A DNA stretch of 64,000 nt, from NCBI RefSeq assembly GCF_030010375.1, contig NZ_JASCRY010000003.1, positions 558,001 through 622,000 on the forward strand, in the 5' to 3' direction. Position 1 is the stretch's first letter; every line of letters starts with the position of its first letter. The notes below the pieces were generated by a model that saw nothing but the letters and a program-made list of their open reading frames with translations, was not told the origin of the DNA and searched no databases. Positions 36,461 to 45,007 of this stretch are shown piece after piece. Origin of the DNA: Flavobacterium yafengii (GTDB taxonomy: Bacteria > Bacteroidota > Bacteroidia > Flavobacteriales > Flavobacteriaceae). A program made the position numbers and the translations under genes.

Positions 36461-38968
36461 TTAATCCACCAAGAATAATGCATTGCTGAACAATAAATTT
36501 CCGTTTTCCCAGAAACCTCTAAACAGCGGATTATCTACCATATAAATTACTTCGCCATTTTCTTTTTTGTCCACAGCAAAGCTTACGGTGTTATTCAATT
36601 TCTTTTTGATTTCATTACCTACAAAGCCATAACTCTTATAATCTTTAGGCACATAAACAACATTTGTTGCTTTTTTCAATAATGAATAATGTCTGTCATC
36701 CGTTTTTAAACTGAAATATTTATCTCCTAAACCAAAAGACATTGGATGTGTTTTATTCAAAAGATTCTCAATAATAGCACCAGGAATCGATTTAGAAATA
36801 TACCTGCGTTCTGTATCTTGGAAATCTAAGAATCGCTCTTTTAATTCGTTTTCCGAGGCTTCTTTTTCAGAACTAAGTTTGTCTTCATCCGTAGCAAAAG
36901 GACTCAAAGCATATCCTTCTTTTCCTTCAAATAAACTAAGGGCACTATTCATGGCAATTACTTTCCCCCCATTTTTGACCCATTCTCCAATTTGTTTTTG
37001 TTGATCTTCCGAGAAATTGTAATACCCATCAGGCAATATCAATGTATTGTAATTGTATAATTTTATTCTTTTAAAATTATCCGCGTCCACAACACTTACT
37101 GGATAACCCACCGTTTCTTCCAGATAATACCAAACAGAACCAAATTCAGTAGAACCAACTCCTTTGCCTGACAATAAAACAATTTTAGGTGCTTTCAATA
37201 AATTAAAATTTTCGCCGCCAACATCTTTAGAATTCGAAGAAAAACCAGTTAAGATATAATTAAAATCTGTTTTTATTTTTACTAATTCTGTAATCGTTTT
37301 TTCAAAGTCAACTACTTTAGGATTATCTGTTTTGGTAACCAGCAAACCTCCTGGCTCTACAGTTGTATCACCAAAAACGGCTTTTTTCATCGCTGACCTA
37401 ACCTTAATATTATTTTGGTGCAACAAAGACAAAACTTGGGCTGAGATTCTGTTATTCCACGGAATATGAAATGCATATACATTTTGAGGAATCGTTTTTT
37501 CCAGTACTTCAATTGACGCTTTTGTTTTAATGACTAAACTATTTTTCACCGCATATCCTTCAACTCCATACGCCAAAGGCAATGCCCAAGAGGTAATGTC
37601 ATACGATAAACTGTCATTTAGTTTTTGGTTTGGTTCAAAAAGTACCTGCGCAAAAACAGCTTTTTGTTGGTCTACTTTTACAATTAAATCATTGGGCTCA
37701 ATCGTGAAACCTTTCTCTGTTTTTGTATTGTAATTGAATCCGGATGCTTTTTGACTGGCATCAGCATAACTGAATTCTACATTATTCTTTTTCAACAAAT
37801 CCGCCATTTGAACTAACTTCGGATTGTTTTTCATCACGTACATTTTATAGTTTCCCTTCACTGTTTTTCGGGAATTATTCATAAAACCTCTGAATCCTTT
37901 CAGCAAAACATCTGCTTGAGATGCCGCCGATTCTACAACCGTCAAAACTGCTGTTGCGTGATGCGTCAATCGGTCTTTTATAGTCAAATTGATTCCATTA
38001 CTCATCACAACTTCTCTTCCCGCTCCTATTCCTCCTTGTTCCAATGTCATTCCTACAGCTCCGTTGTAAGTAGGATATGTATCGCCATAACTTGGATAAA
38101 ACAAATCAAAACGTTCACCGGTATTGTACATCCAGTTTTGCGCATCGAATTTTTTAGAAATATTTTTACCTAAAGTGTAATGAAAATCTTTTTGATACTT
38201 CTCAATATATTCATGCAACGGTTCTGCTGATGGTGGAAAGAAATAGGGAGAATCGTATCCCATTTCGTGTACATCCGTATGAACTTGAGGCATCCACTGG
38301 TTGTATAACGCAATACGCTGTTGCGTTTCCGGTTGCGTTTGCCAAGCCCAGTCTCTATTTAAATCAAAAATATAATGGTTGTATCTTCCACCTGGCCAAA
38401 CTTCCATGTGCTCTCTGTCTGACAATTCCGGGTGCGTTTTTTTACCTGAAATTTCTCTTAACCAATTTCCGTATCTGGAATATCCATCTGGATTTATACA
38501 TGGATCAAGGATTACAATGGTATTTTCTAACCACTTTTTAGTTTCTGTATTCGAAGGATTTACCAATTCGTAAGCTACAGTCATAGCGCTTTCGGTTCCG
38601 GCAAATTCATTTCCGTGAACATTAAAACTCAACCATACAATTAATTTATCGCCAATCATTTGAGATTTATTTTCGGATAAACCAATGGCTGCTAAATTGT
38701 TGTTTCTAATTTGTTCCAAATTAGCTAAATTCTCCGGACTGGAAATAAAATACACATTCAAGTCTCTTTGTTCCGGAGTGACTCCATATTTCTGGTGTTT
38801 GATCAAAGTGGACTTTTCCGTAAGGTGCTTGAAATAATTTTCAGCTTGATGATAATAGGTTATTTGTTTTCCGTAATTGGGTAAAAACTGGGAAGGACTT
38901 TGCACTTGTGAATGAACGCTTAGCACCAAAGTTAGCATTAGATAAAAAGAAAAAACGGTCTTTTTCAT
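36461..38968 (-). CDS. secreted M14 family zinc carboxypeptidase
   Basis: An 835-residue exported protein (signal peptide MKKTVFSFYLMLTLVLSVHS). The M14 domain covers about residues 35-340: zinc ligands His118 and Glu121 in FNVHGNEFAG, the CINPDGYSRYGN and FDLNRDWAWQTQPE segments, a His in QVHTDVHEMG (230 or 234) as third ligand, and VGMTLEQGG with the probable catalytic Glu. The remaining 490 residues include a DJ-1/glutamine-amidotransferase-like segment (YNTLILPDGYYNFSEDQQKQ) often seen in large Bacteroidota M14 proteins. It probably trims peptides in the periplasm or outside the cell. Confidence 0.92.
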   Translation of the reverse strand: MKKTVFSFYLMLTLVLSVHSQVQSPSQFLPNYGKQITYYHQAENYFKHLTEKSTLIKHQKYGVTPEQRDLNVYFISSPENLANLEQIRNNNLAAIGLSENKSQMIGDKLIVWLSFNVHGNEFAGTESAMTVAYELVNPSNTETKKWLENTIVILDPCINPDGYSRYGNWLREISGKKTHPELSDREHMEVWPGGRYNHYIFDLNRDWAWQTQPETQQRIALYNQWMPQVHTDVHEMGYDSPYFFPPSAEPLHEYIEKYQKDFHYTLGKNISKKFDAQNWMYNTGERFDLFYPSYGDTYPTYNGAVGMTLEQGGIGAGREVVMSNGINLTIKDRLTHHATAVLTVVESAASQADVLLKGFRGFMNNSRKTVKGNYKMYVMKNNPKLVQMADLLKKNNVEFSYADASQKASGFNYNTKTEKGFTIEPNDLIVKVDQQKAVFAQVLFEPNQKLNDSLSYDITSWALPLAYGVEGYAVKNSLVIKTKASIEVLEKTIPQNVYAFHIPWNNRISAQVLSLLHQNNIKVRSAMKKAVFGDTTVEPGGLLVTKTDNPKVVDFEKTITELVKIKTDFNYILTGFSSNSKDVGGENFNLLKAPKIVLLSGKGVGSTEFGSVWYYLEETVGYPVSVVDADNFKRIKLYNYNTLILPDGYYNFSEDQQKQIGEWVKNGGKVIAMNSALSLFEGKEGYALSPFATDEDKLSSEKEASENELKERFLDFQDTERRYISKSIPGAIIENLLNKTHPMSFGLGDKYFSLKTDDRHYSLLKKATNVVYVPKDYKSYGFVGNEIKKKLNNTVSFAVDKKENGEVIYMVDNPLFRGFWENGNLLFSNALFLVD

Positions 38969-39174
38969 ATTTTTTTGGGTTAGTTATGCTTCAAAAATAG
39001 CCATTTACGAAGTATTGCACAAGCTTAATTTCGGATTAGTGAAATATTGATTTTACCAAACCTCTAGTTTTTATTAATTTATTTTTTGTTGAAGAATAAT
39101 AACAATACAGCAATATTCATTATTAAATAAACAATATTATTCTGTTTTGGATTAGTATCATTGCTACATTCTAT

Positions 39175-39182
39175 TATATTTG
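39175..39182 (+). promoter_or_regulatory. -7 box of sdaA
   Basis: TATATTTG matches the Bacteroidota TANNTTTG element. A TTTG at 39146-39149 could be the -33 element although the spacer (25) is longer than usual. The box overlaps the farthest upstream TTG of the frame, which supports translation starting at the ATG 39207. Confidence 0.5.
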
Positions 39183-39206
39183 CAAACAACAAAATTCACA
39201 CTACAC

Positions 39207-40634
39207 ATGGAAGAATGTATCTCAGTTTTTGACATGCTAAAAATTGGTGTTGGACCTTCGAGTTCGCACACACTTGGACCTTGGAGAGCTGCCGAACGCT
39301 TTCTTAGTGAATTGAGAAACGAAAATTTAATTCATTCTGTAAACAGGGTAAAAATAGATTTATACGGTTCCCTTTCCTTGACTGGTAAAGGACACGCCAC
39401 AGATTTAGCCGTAATGTTGGGTTTAAGCGGACAAGATCCAGAATACATTCCAATAGAAAATATTAATACAATCATCAAATCCATTGAATCAAAAAACGAA
39501 ATCATTTTAGGAAACGAAAAAACAATTCCTTTTTATTTCCTCCAAGACATCGTTTTCAATAAAAACTTCCTTCCTTTTCATGCCAATGGAATGACTTTTA
39601 CGGCTTACATGACTGATGATAGCGAATACGTTTCTACTTTTTATTCTATTGGTGGCGGATTTGTGGTCAAAGAAGAACGCATCAACGCCAAGAAGAAAAT
39701 ACAAATAAAATGTGCTTTTCCTTATCCAATTGAGAAAGCAGCTGAACTATTAGATTATTGCAAAAAAGAGAACAAATCCATATCAGAAATCGTTTATGAA
39801 AACGAAAAATCGATGCGCACCGAAACTGTTATCGACCATGAATTGATGCGCATTTGGAAAACGATGCTCGAATGCATGTACATTGGTTGCCATTCCGAAG
39901 GGATTCTTCCCGGCGGATTAAACGTGCGTCGCCGTGCTTTTGATATGCACCAAAACCTCATCGGTTTAGCCAATTATGATTCGCCACAAACCTGGCTCGA
40001 AGAAATCAGAAAAACAGAAGTAAAATTTCGCCAAATCTTGAAATGGGTTTCCTGTTTTGCCCTTGCGGTAAATGAAGTAAACGCTGCTTTAGGTCGAGTG
40101 GTTACTGCTCCAACGAATGGAAGTGCGGGCGTTATTCCTGCTGTTTTGATGTATTATTTAGTGATTGAAAACCACAATGCCGGGGAAAAAGAAATCAAAC
40201 AATTCTTGATGGTTGCCGGAGAAATAGGCAGTATTTTCAAAAAAGGTTCTACAATTTCTGCAGCAATGGGTGGTTGTCAGGCCGAAATAGGTGTTTCTTC
40301 CTCGATGGCTGCCGCCGCATTATGCGAATTGATGGGCGGAACTCCAGAGCAGGTTTTAATGGCTGCCGAAATCGCGATGGAACATCACTTGGGATTGACT
40401 TGTGATCCTATTGGCGGTTTGGTTCAGATTCCGTGTATTGAACGAAATACGATGGGTGCCATAAAAGCGATTAATGCCGCTGAATTAGCCTTGGAAACCG
40501 ACCCAAAAAACGCAAAAGTTCCTTTGGACAAAGTGGTGGACACGATGTGGCAAACCGCTAAAGACATGAACAATAAATACAAAGAAACCTCTGAAGGCGG
40601 ATTAGCTATTGCCGTGAATATGGCGGATTGTTAA
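39207..40634 (+). CDS. sdaA: L-serine ammonia-lyase (L-serine dehydratase), iron-sulfur type
   Basis: From the ATG at 39207 the protein has 475 residues ([20 protein letters not shown]); the frame is open to a TTG at 39180 but that overlaps the promoter. It is the one-chain form: an N-terminal beta domain ([20 protein letters not shown]) and a C-terminal alpha domain with [58 protein letters not shown] and [19 protein letters not shown], whose cysteines bind a [4Fe-4S] cluster. It converts L-serine to pyruvate and ammonia in the cytoplasm. A decayed partial copy of this gene lies at 42656. Confidence 0.97.
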   Translation: MEECISVFDMLKIGVGPSSSHTLGPWRAAERFLSELRNENLIHSVNRVKIDLYGSLSLTGKGHATDLAVMLGLSGQDPEYIPIENINTIIKSIESKNEIILGNEKTIPFYFLQDIVFNKNFLPFHANGMTFTAYMTDDSEYVSTFYSIGGGFVVKEERINAKKKIQIKCAFPYPIEKAAELLDYCKKENKSISEIVYENEKSMRTETVIDHELMRIWKTMLECMYIGCHSEGILPGGLNVRRRAFDMHQNLIGLANYDSPQTWLEEIRKTEVKFRQILKWVSCFALAVNEVNAALGRVVTAPTNGSAGVIPAVLMYYLVIENHNAGEKEIKQFLMVAGEIGSIFKKGSTISAAMGGCQAEIGVSSSMAAAALCELMGGTPEQVLMAAEIAMEHHLGLTCDPIGGLVQIPCIERNTMGAIKAINAAELALETDPKNAKVPLDKVVDTMWQTAKDMNNKYKETSEGGLAIAVNMADC

Positions 40635-40663
40635 ATTTCATAACACAAATTTAAAACACAAAC

Positions 40664-40890
40664 AATCTAAAATTCAACTATTTATAGTAGATTTAATTTA
40701 TATTCTTAAATCAAAAACTATGGAAATCAATTGGGTAATAGTTAGCATTGTAATCATTTGTGTGCTTATTTTGATTGTATTTCTTATTAGAAAAAATCAA
40801 AAGGATAAAAAAAAATATACCAATTTTTTAAACAATGACTATAAAAAAGCAAATGAAGAAGAGTCAGATTTGAATGATGACACGTATTAA
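40664..40890 (+). repeat. duplicated block, copy 1 (promoter plus small membrane protein gene)
   Basis: Bases 40664-40890 align without gaps to 43099-43325. The 56 leader bases differ at three positions; the first 27 codons of the gene are identical, and the remaining part differs at 13 codons, 11 of them silent. Together with the sdaA copies this marks a segmental duplication. Confidence 0.92.
40720..40890 (+). CDS. small single-span membrane protein, copy 1
   Basis: A 56-residue protein: MEINWVIVSIVIICVLILIV is a membrane helix with the N-terminus outside or periplasmic by the positive-inside rule, followed by FLIRKNQKDKKKY and an acidic tail (EEESDLNDDTY). It is too short for most gene finders. 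Its reality is supported by a second copy at 43155 that differs by only two residues (Asn35 to His, Asn45 to Lys) although 13 codons differ, so the protein is under purifying selection. It follows sdaA by 85 bases. Function unknown. Confidence 0.85.
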   Translation: MEINWVIVSIVIICVLILIVFLIRKNQKDKKKYTNFLNNDYKKANEEESDLNDDTY

Positions 40891-41163
40891 TTTGTATTTT
40901 GAGTGGTTTTAATTTTTTAGTTGATTAATCCAGTAAGCCATAATGCACTACTGAAATCCAAAAATAAAAAAACCGTAAACAGATTAGTATAATCGCTGCA
41001 AACAAAGGAGATTTGAAAATAGCAATAGCACTATTTGTTTAAACTTAAAATCAGCCTGAAAAGTACCATTGAACCACGGAATTTAATTTGACTCGCATAA
41101 ATTCTAATGGATTTTAACGAAAATTTACAACTATTAAGCAAGAAAATATTGTAATTATGCAAA

Positions 41164-41553
41164 ATGATTAAACAAATCCGACATAGTTTTTTAACCCGAT
41201 ATTTTTGGTGTTTCATGTCGTTATACTTGCTTAACTGCTTTGTTGATTCCCCTGATGTACAACCAGATTACTTTACTGAGGATCTAACCTATAATGACCA
41301 AGAAAGTATTATTGAAATATTTGTTGAAAAAGTGTTAGGATTTGAAAATGCTATAGCCGAATACGATGACAATGATATAAACCAAAGTTCCTCTTTAAAA
41401 AGCAATTTTTCCATAGATTTTTTTGTTTTACCAATCATTACCCTTAGCGGAAACAAAAATTATATGCGCTTAAAAAAGGAAAATTTAGCGGTACAAAATT
41501 CAATCCTTTTGACCCCATATTTTAAAATTCACACCCCTCCTCCAGAAGCTTAA
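41164..41553 (+). CDS. small hypothetical membrane-anchored or secreted protein ending in PPPEA
   Basis: A 129-residue protein with an N-terminal hydrophobic stretch (YFWCFMSLYLLNCFV) and an acidic middle (NDQESIIEIFVEKVLGFENA, AEYDDNDINQ), ending IHTPPPEA. Short proteins of this pattern, with a Pro-rich APPP/PPP end, are found in Flavobacteriia upstream of outer-membrane or metal-efflux genes; I know no assigned function. It lies 84 bases before a HAEPLYID-type outer-membrane protein gene, with which it is probably co-transcribed. The pair sits between the two copies of the sdaA/small-gene block. Confidence 0.7.
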   Translation: MIKQIRHSFLTRYFWCFMSLYLLNCFVDSPDVQPDYFTEDLTYNDQESIIEIFVEKVLGFENAIAEYDDNDINQSSSLKSNFSIDFFVLPIITLSGNKNYMRLKKENLAVQNSILLTPYFKIHTPPPEA

Positions 41554-41637
41554 TCTGTTTTTTTATCATTAATCCCCTTTATTTTCTTATGAAAACGAAG
41601 GTCTTCATTTTGTATAACAGAAATAAAACAGATTAAA

Positions 41638-42513
41638 ATGACTACCCAATATTTAAAAACAAAGGTATTTACCTTATTATTAACTGTAATTGCAGTTGCC
41701 AATTCTCAAGCACAAACAGAAAAATACCAAGAAAACAGTATTAAAGACAGTCTTTATATTCAAGAAGTTGAAGGCAAAAAAAAACGAACAAAAGTTTTAC
41801 ACGCTGAACCCTTGTATATTGACCTAATTAGAGATTTGGGAGCCCGAAAAGGGGAAAAAGAATGGAACCTAGGCCTTGGTTTGACAGACAATATCACTCA
41901 TGACGAATACACAGCTTTAATAGAATATGAATGGGCGCCAATTGATAGATTAGGGCTTGAAGTAGAATTACCTTTTTCAATTTATTACCCCACTACTGGA
42001 AATTCGAATGCACCTGAAAGTAACTTAAACAGTATAAAATTAGCAGCGCAGTATACTTTTTTTGTTTCAGAAAAAAAGAAAATCTCGATGGCTATTGGCT
42101 ATATTCATGAATTCATGTTGCCGAATTTTAACAGCTACGGCAATAGCACTTTGATAACCGGAAATGGGTATAATCCGTTCTTAGTGATTGCCAAACGCTG
42201 GGGACAAAATTTCCATACCTTATTATATACCGGGCCACAATTTAAGCACCATTTTTCAGATAATTCAACACAAACCAACTGGCAAATTAATTCAAATATC
42301 CACTACATGATTCCCGGAACACGGAATTTTGTAGGTCTTGAGTTTAATAAAGAAATTAATAATAATGATTTTGATATGACCATACGACCTCAAATGAGAG
42401 TAGAAATCACAGATAATTTACTGATAGGAATAGTAACCGGAATCCCTATAAATAGAGAAAATCAGCGGTTCAGCTCCTTTTTACGACTCATATATGAACC
42501 CTCCTCACATTAA
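41638..42513 (+). CDS. HAEPLYID-type outer-membrane beta-barrel protein
   Basis: A 291-residue exported protein (signal peptide ending VANSQAQTEK). It contains the characteristic motif VLHAEPLYIDLIRDLGARKG followed by a beta-barrel pattern of alternating strands (WNLGLGLTDNITHDEYTALI, LGLEVELPFSIYYP, SIKLAAQYTFFV, MAIGYIHEFML, FLRLIYEP). Such proteins are widespread in Bacteroidota and are sometimes annotated as purine-biosynthesis enzymes in error. The role is unknown; many are near metal-handling genes. The upstream small PPPEA protein is the likely partner. Confidence 0.75.
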   Translation: MTTQYLKTKVFTLLLTVIAVANSQAQTEKYQENSIKDSLYIQEVEGKKKRTKVLHAEPLYIDLIRDLGARKGEKEWNLGLGLTDNITHDEYTALIEYEWAPIDRLGLEVELPFSIYYPTTGNSNAPESNLNSIKLAAQYTFFVSEKKKISMAIGYIHEFMLPNFNSYGNSTLITGNGYNPFLVIAKRWGQNFHTLLYTGPQFKHHFSDNSTQTNWQINSNIHYMIPGTRNFVGLEFNKEINNNDFDMTIRPQMRVEITDNLLIGIVTGIPINRENQRFSSFLRLIYEPSSH

Positions 42514-42655
42514 AAAAATTAATGTTTTTATCCCTTTTCTAAATCATACATTTTCGGTGATAAAGCGTCATAAATTCGTAAGTCAAAATTATTGAAAGCG
42601 TCTGTTCTTACTTTTGGTGCAGTAAAACAAAATGTGTCGAAAACTATTTTAATTT
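42514..42655. other. non-coding gap before the sdaA remnant
   Basis: No gene or clear signal is visible. It probably includes older decayed sequence of the duplication, since the homology to sdaA begins abruptly at about 42656. Confidence 0.5.
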
Positions 42656-43017
42656 CAATTATGATTCGCCGCAAACCTGACTCGAAGAAATCAGAAAAAC
42701 GGAAGTGAAATTTTACCTAAGCCTGAAATGTGTTTCCTGTTTTTCCCTTGCTGGAAATGAAGTGAATGCTACTTTAGGCTTCGTAGTTACTGCTCCAACA
42801 AATGGAAGTACGGGCTTTATTCATTCCGTTTTAATGTATTATTTAGTGATTGAAAACCATAATACCTGAGAAAAGGAAATCAAATAATTACTGAGAGCTG
42901 CCTGAGAAATTAGCATTTCTTCCTCGATGGTTGTACCCGCTTTATGCGAATTTATGAGCGGAACTCCCAACAGGTTGAATGCCTGCCGAAATTGCCATGA
43001 ATATGGTGAATTGTTAA
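42656..43017 (+). pseudogene. decayed, partial second copy of sdaA
   Basis: The segment aligns to sdaA from about codon 257 (NYDSPQT) onward, still recognisably: QTW is now QT-stop, [19 protein letters not shown] reads TAPTNGSTGFIHSVLMYYL, and it ends MNMVNC before a stop where the intact gene has VNMADC. There are at least four in-frame stop codons (three TGA, one TAA), a deletion of the [19 protein letters not shown] segment and a larger deletion from the AAEIA region to the last few codons. The iron-sulfur cysteines are lost. It is clearly a dead gene, positioned upstream of the second small-gene copy exactly as sdaA is upstream of the first. Confidence 0.9.
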
Positions 43018-43098
43018 TTGGACTATTCTATTTTTAGAATTACTTTTTTTGTTCTGAGTAAATTTTCATTTTACCTAGTCTAAATTTAAAATACTGAT

Positions 43099-43325
43099 AA
43101 TCTAAAATTCAACTATTTATAGTAGATTTAATTTATATTCTTAAACCAAAAGCAATGGAAATCAATTGGGTAATAGTTAGCATTGTAATCATTTGTGTGC
43201 TTATTTTGATTGTATTTCTTATTAGAAAAAATCAAAAAGATAAAAAGAAGTACACTCATTTCTTGAACAATGATTACAAAAAAGCAAAAGAAGAAGAGTC
43301 AGACTTGAATGACGACACGTATTAA
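43099..43325 (+). repeat. duplicated block, copy 2 (promoter plus small membrane protein gene)
   Basis: Gap-free match to 40664-40890. The leader (43099-43154) is almost unchanged, including the TTTATAGTAGATTTAATTTA stretch, so both small genes probably keep the same promoter. Confidence 0.92.
43155..43325 (+). CDS. small single-span membrane protein, copy 2
   Basis: A 56-residue near-twin of the protein at 40720: same membrane helix (MEINWVIVSIVIICVLILIV) and acidic tail, with His35 and Lys45 instead of Asn. Codons 1-27 are identical in DNA while later codons differ mostly at silent positions, which suggests gene conversion over the 5' half plus selection on the whole protein. It survives next to a dead sdaA copy, so its function is not tied to having a dehydratase immediately upstream. 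Function unknown. Confidence 0.85.
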   Translation: MEINWVIVSIVIICVLILIVFLIRKNQKDKKKYTHFLNNDYKKAKEEESDLNDDTY

Positions 43326-43368
43326 TTTGTCTTGTTAAATTTTAGAATTTGAATTTATCTTTCTTTTA

Positions 43369-43432
43369 ATTTCACTAAAAATGAAATTATATTAATTATT
43401 TCACTATTTTTGAAATAATTAATATAATTTCA
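43369..43432. promoter_or_regulatory. operator array of TGAAAT/ATTTCA half-sites before satD
   Basis: Five half-sites occur in strict order: ATTTCA 43369, TGAAAT 43382, ATTTCA 43398, TGAAAT 43411, ATTTCA 43427. Two copies of ATTTCACTA-N4-TGAAAT lie 29 bases apart, and 43377-43403 pairs perfectly with 43411-43437 (27-bp arms, 7-base loop). The array ends six bases before the satD ATG, so a bound repressor or an RNA hairpin would block expression. Confidence 0.75.
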
Positions 43433-43438
43433 TTTTTT

Positions 43439-44071
43439 ATGAAACACTACATCTTAATGGCGGATATTATTAATAGTGGAAAAAAGGAGCAAAAACCACT
43501 AATGGAAGATTTCAAAAATCTAATAGAAGAGGTAAATGAAATCTATAAAACGGATATATTATCCCCCTTGACTATTACTTTGGGTGATGAATTTCAAGGC
43601 ATAATAAAAAACTTAGCCGCATCAATTCAAATTATTCTTACTTTAGAGGAAAATTGTATTCACAAGAAATTAAATTTTAAATTACGCTATGTTTTGAATC
43701 AAGGCGAAATAGAAACGCCCGTAAATGAAAAGATTGCTTATGAAATGTTAGGAAGCGGTTTAACGGAAGCAAGATTAAAACTAAATGATTCGAAATATAA
43801 AAAATTTAGATTTAACATTACCATAGACAATCTATTACAACGAAGTATTTTGAATGATGCTTTCATAATTTTTGAAAATATTACAGACAAATGGTCTTTA
43901 AAAAATGACTATGAATTGGCCTCAAATTTCATACAATTCAAAGACTATAAAATCGTTTCTGAAAAAATGAATAAAACCCGCTCATTAATATGGAAAAGAG
44001 AAAAAACATTACACATGGAATCCTATTATGCGACAAAAAATATATTTCATACAATTACCTCAATAAAATAA
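43439..44071 (+). CDS. SatD family protein
   Basis: A 210-residue protein of the SatD family: MKHYILMADIINSGKKEQKP, LSPLTITLGDEFQGIIKN, FKLRYVLNQGEIETPVNEKI and AYEMLGSGLTEARLKLN are the family landmarks. The C-terminal part (DYKIVSEKMNKTRSLIWKRE) looks like a helix-turn-helix, consistent with DNA binding and possible autoregulation through the half-site array that ends at its start codon. SatD is named after a streptococcal acid-tolerance operon, but its biochemical role is not established. The next gene begins six bases after its stop. Confidence 0.85.
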   Translation: MKHYILMADIINSGKKEQKPLMEDFKNLIEEVNEIYKTDILSPLTITLGDEFQGIIKNLAASIQIILTLEENCIHKKLNFKLRYVLNQGEIETPVNEKIAYEMLGSGLTEARLKLNDSKYKKFRFNITIDNLLQRSILNDAFIIFENITDKWSLKNDYELASNFIQFKDYKIVSEKMNKTRSLIWKREKTLHMESYYATKNIFHTITSIK

Positions 44072-44077
44072 ACGCAT

Positions 44078-44425
44078 ATGGCTGTATTTCAATTTATGGT
44101 TTTAATTCTTTCTACAGAAGTACTTCTGGGTATATTTTATTATATTATCACGCCCAAATCAATTCGAAAAACTAAACTTATAGATTATAAATCCCTTCTT
44201 AAAGGAATCGTTGAACGAATCTTTTTATTAGTTTCAATGATTAATGATTATCCACATGCCCTTACTTTATTTGGTGCTTTAAAATTGGCTACACGATTAA
44301 AAAGGGACGATGAACAAGATAAAGTAAAACAATCTCTATACAACGATTTTTATTTAGTGGGGAATTTTATTTCGGTTATGATCGCAATTTTCTACGTTTT
44401 TCTTTATAAAAAATACATTGGATAA
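44078..44425 (+). CDS. small membrane protein, partner of the SatD gene
   Basis: A 115-residue protein with membrane helices at both ends (FQFMVLILSTEVLLGIFYYI and FYLVGNFISVMIAIFYVFLY) and a charged middle (TRLKRDDEQDKVKQS). It follows satD with a six-base gap and must be in the same transcript. I do not recognise the family. The context suggests that the SatD protein and this membrane protein work as a two-part unit. Confidence 0.75.
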   Translation: MAVFQFMVLILSTEVLLGIFYYIITPKSIRKTKLIDYKSLLKGIVERIFLLVSMINDYPHALTLFGALKLATRLKRDDEQDKVKQSLYNDFYLVGNFISVMIAIFYVFLYKKYIG

Positions 44426-44473
44426 AACGATTAACTACATCTCATAAATCTTTAAAATACTACCAGACCAAAA

Positions 44474-44905
44474 CTACTTTCTTCGGGTATCAATAAGATG
44501 CACTATTTTCCAAGTGTTATCTTTTTTGAAAAGTGTAAAAGCATTCACCCCTTTATGACTTAATTTCCCATTTAGATAAAACTCATAAGGTGTCCAAGCG
44601 TGCGCCATGCTTCCATCTACTTGAATAGAATAACTCAGAATTTTTTCCTGAAACTTTAATTCAGCAGGAATAGAAGATATGGATTTAAAAAATACTTGTG
44701 GTTTTTCATTGGATAATTTGGTGCCTTTTGCATTCTCAGCAATGGATTGTAAAATCATCGTATCGTCACAAAGAGCCTGTAATTTCAAAGTATCTTTGGC
44801 ATGAAAAGCCTCGAAAAAAGTTTCAACGACTTTTTGAATTTCTTGATTTTGAGCCTGAGAATTAGCGTATATAAATAACACAAAAATCAATAAAAATTTC
44901 TTCAT
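44474..44905 (-). CDS. secreted NTF2-like (SnoaL-type) protein
   Basis: A 143-residue protein with a signal peptide (FLLIFVLFIYANSQAQ) and a single NTF2-like cone fold: VVETFFEAFHAKDTLKLQAL, then strands AHAWTPYEFYLNGKLSHKGV and NAFTLFKKDNTWKIVHLIDT, the last being the family's typical end. Such periplasmic domains bind small ligands or act as enzymes; nothing here decides which. It is divergent from panB with a 102-base shared promoter region. Confidence 0.82.
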   Translation of the reverse strand: MKKFLLIFVLFIYANSQAQNQEIQKVVETFFEAFHAKDTLKLQALCDDTMILQSIAENAKGTKLSNEKPQVFFKSISSIPAELKFQEKILSYSIQVDGSMAHAWTPYEFYLNGKLSHKGVNAFTLFKKDNTWKIVHLIDTRRK

Positions 44906-44956
44906 CTTATCTTAGTTTAATTAAATGATTCTACAAATAACATTACTGTTACATTT

Positions 44957-44988
44957 TTGAGTTAAAAATATACATTTTATTACCTTTA
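44957..44988 (+). promoter_or_regulatory. promoter of panB
   Basis: TTG at 44957-44959 and TACCTTTA at 44981-44988 (TANNTTTG with one mismatch) are 21 bases apart, the usual Bacteroidota spacing, and lie 20 bases before the panB start. Confidence 0.6.
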
Positions 44989-45007
44989 CAATCTTAAAAC
45001 AACAAAT

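Noticed and set aside
39180..39206. TTG start nine codons upstream for sdaA
   Set aside because: It overlaps the TATATTTG -7 box, so it would not be in the transcript from that promoter.
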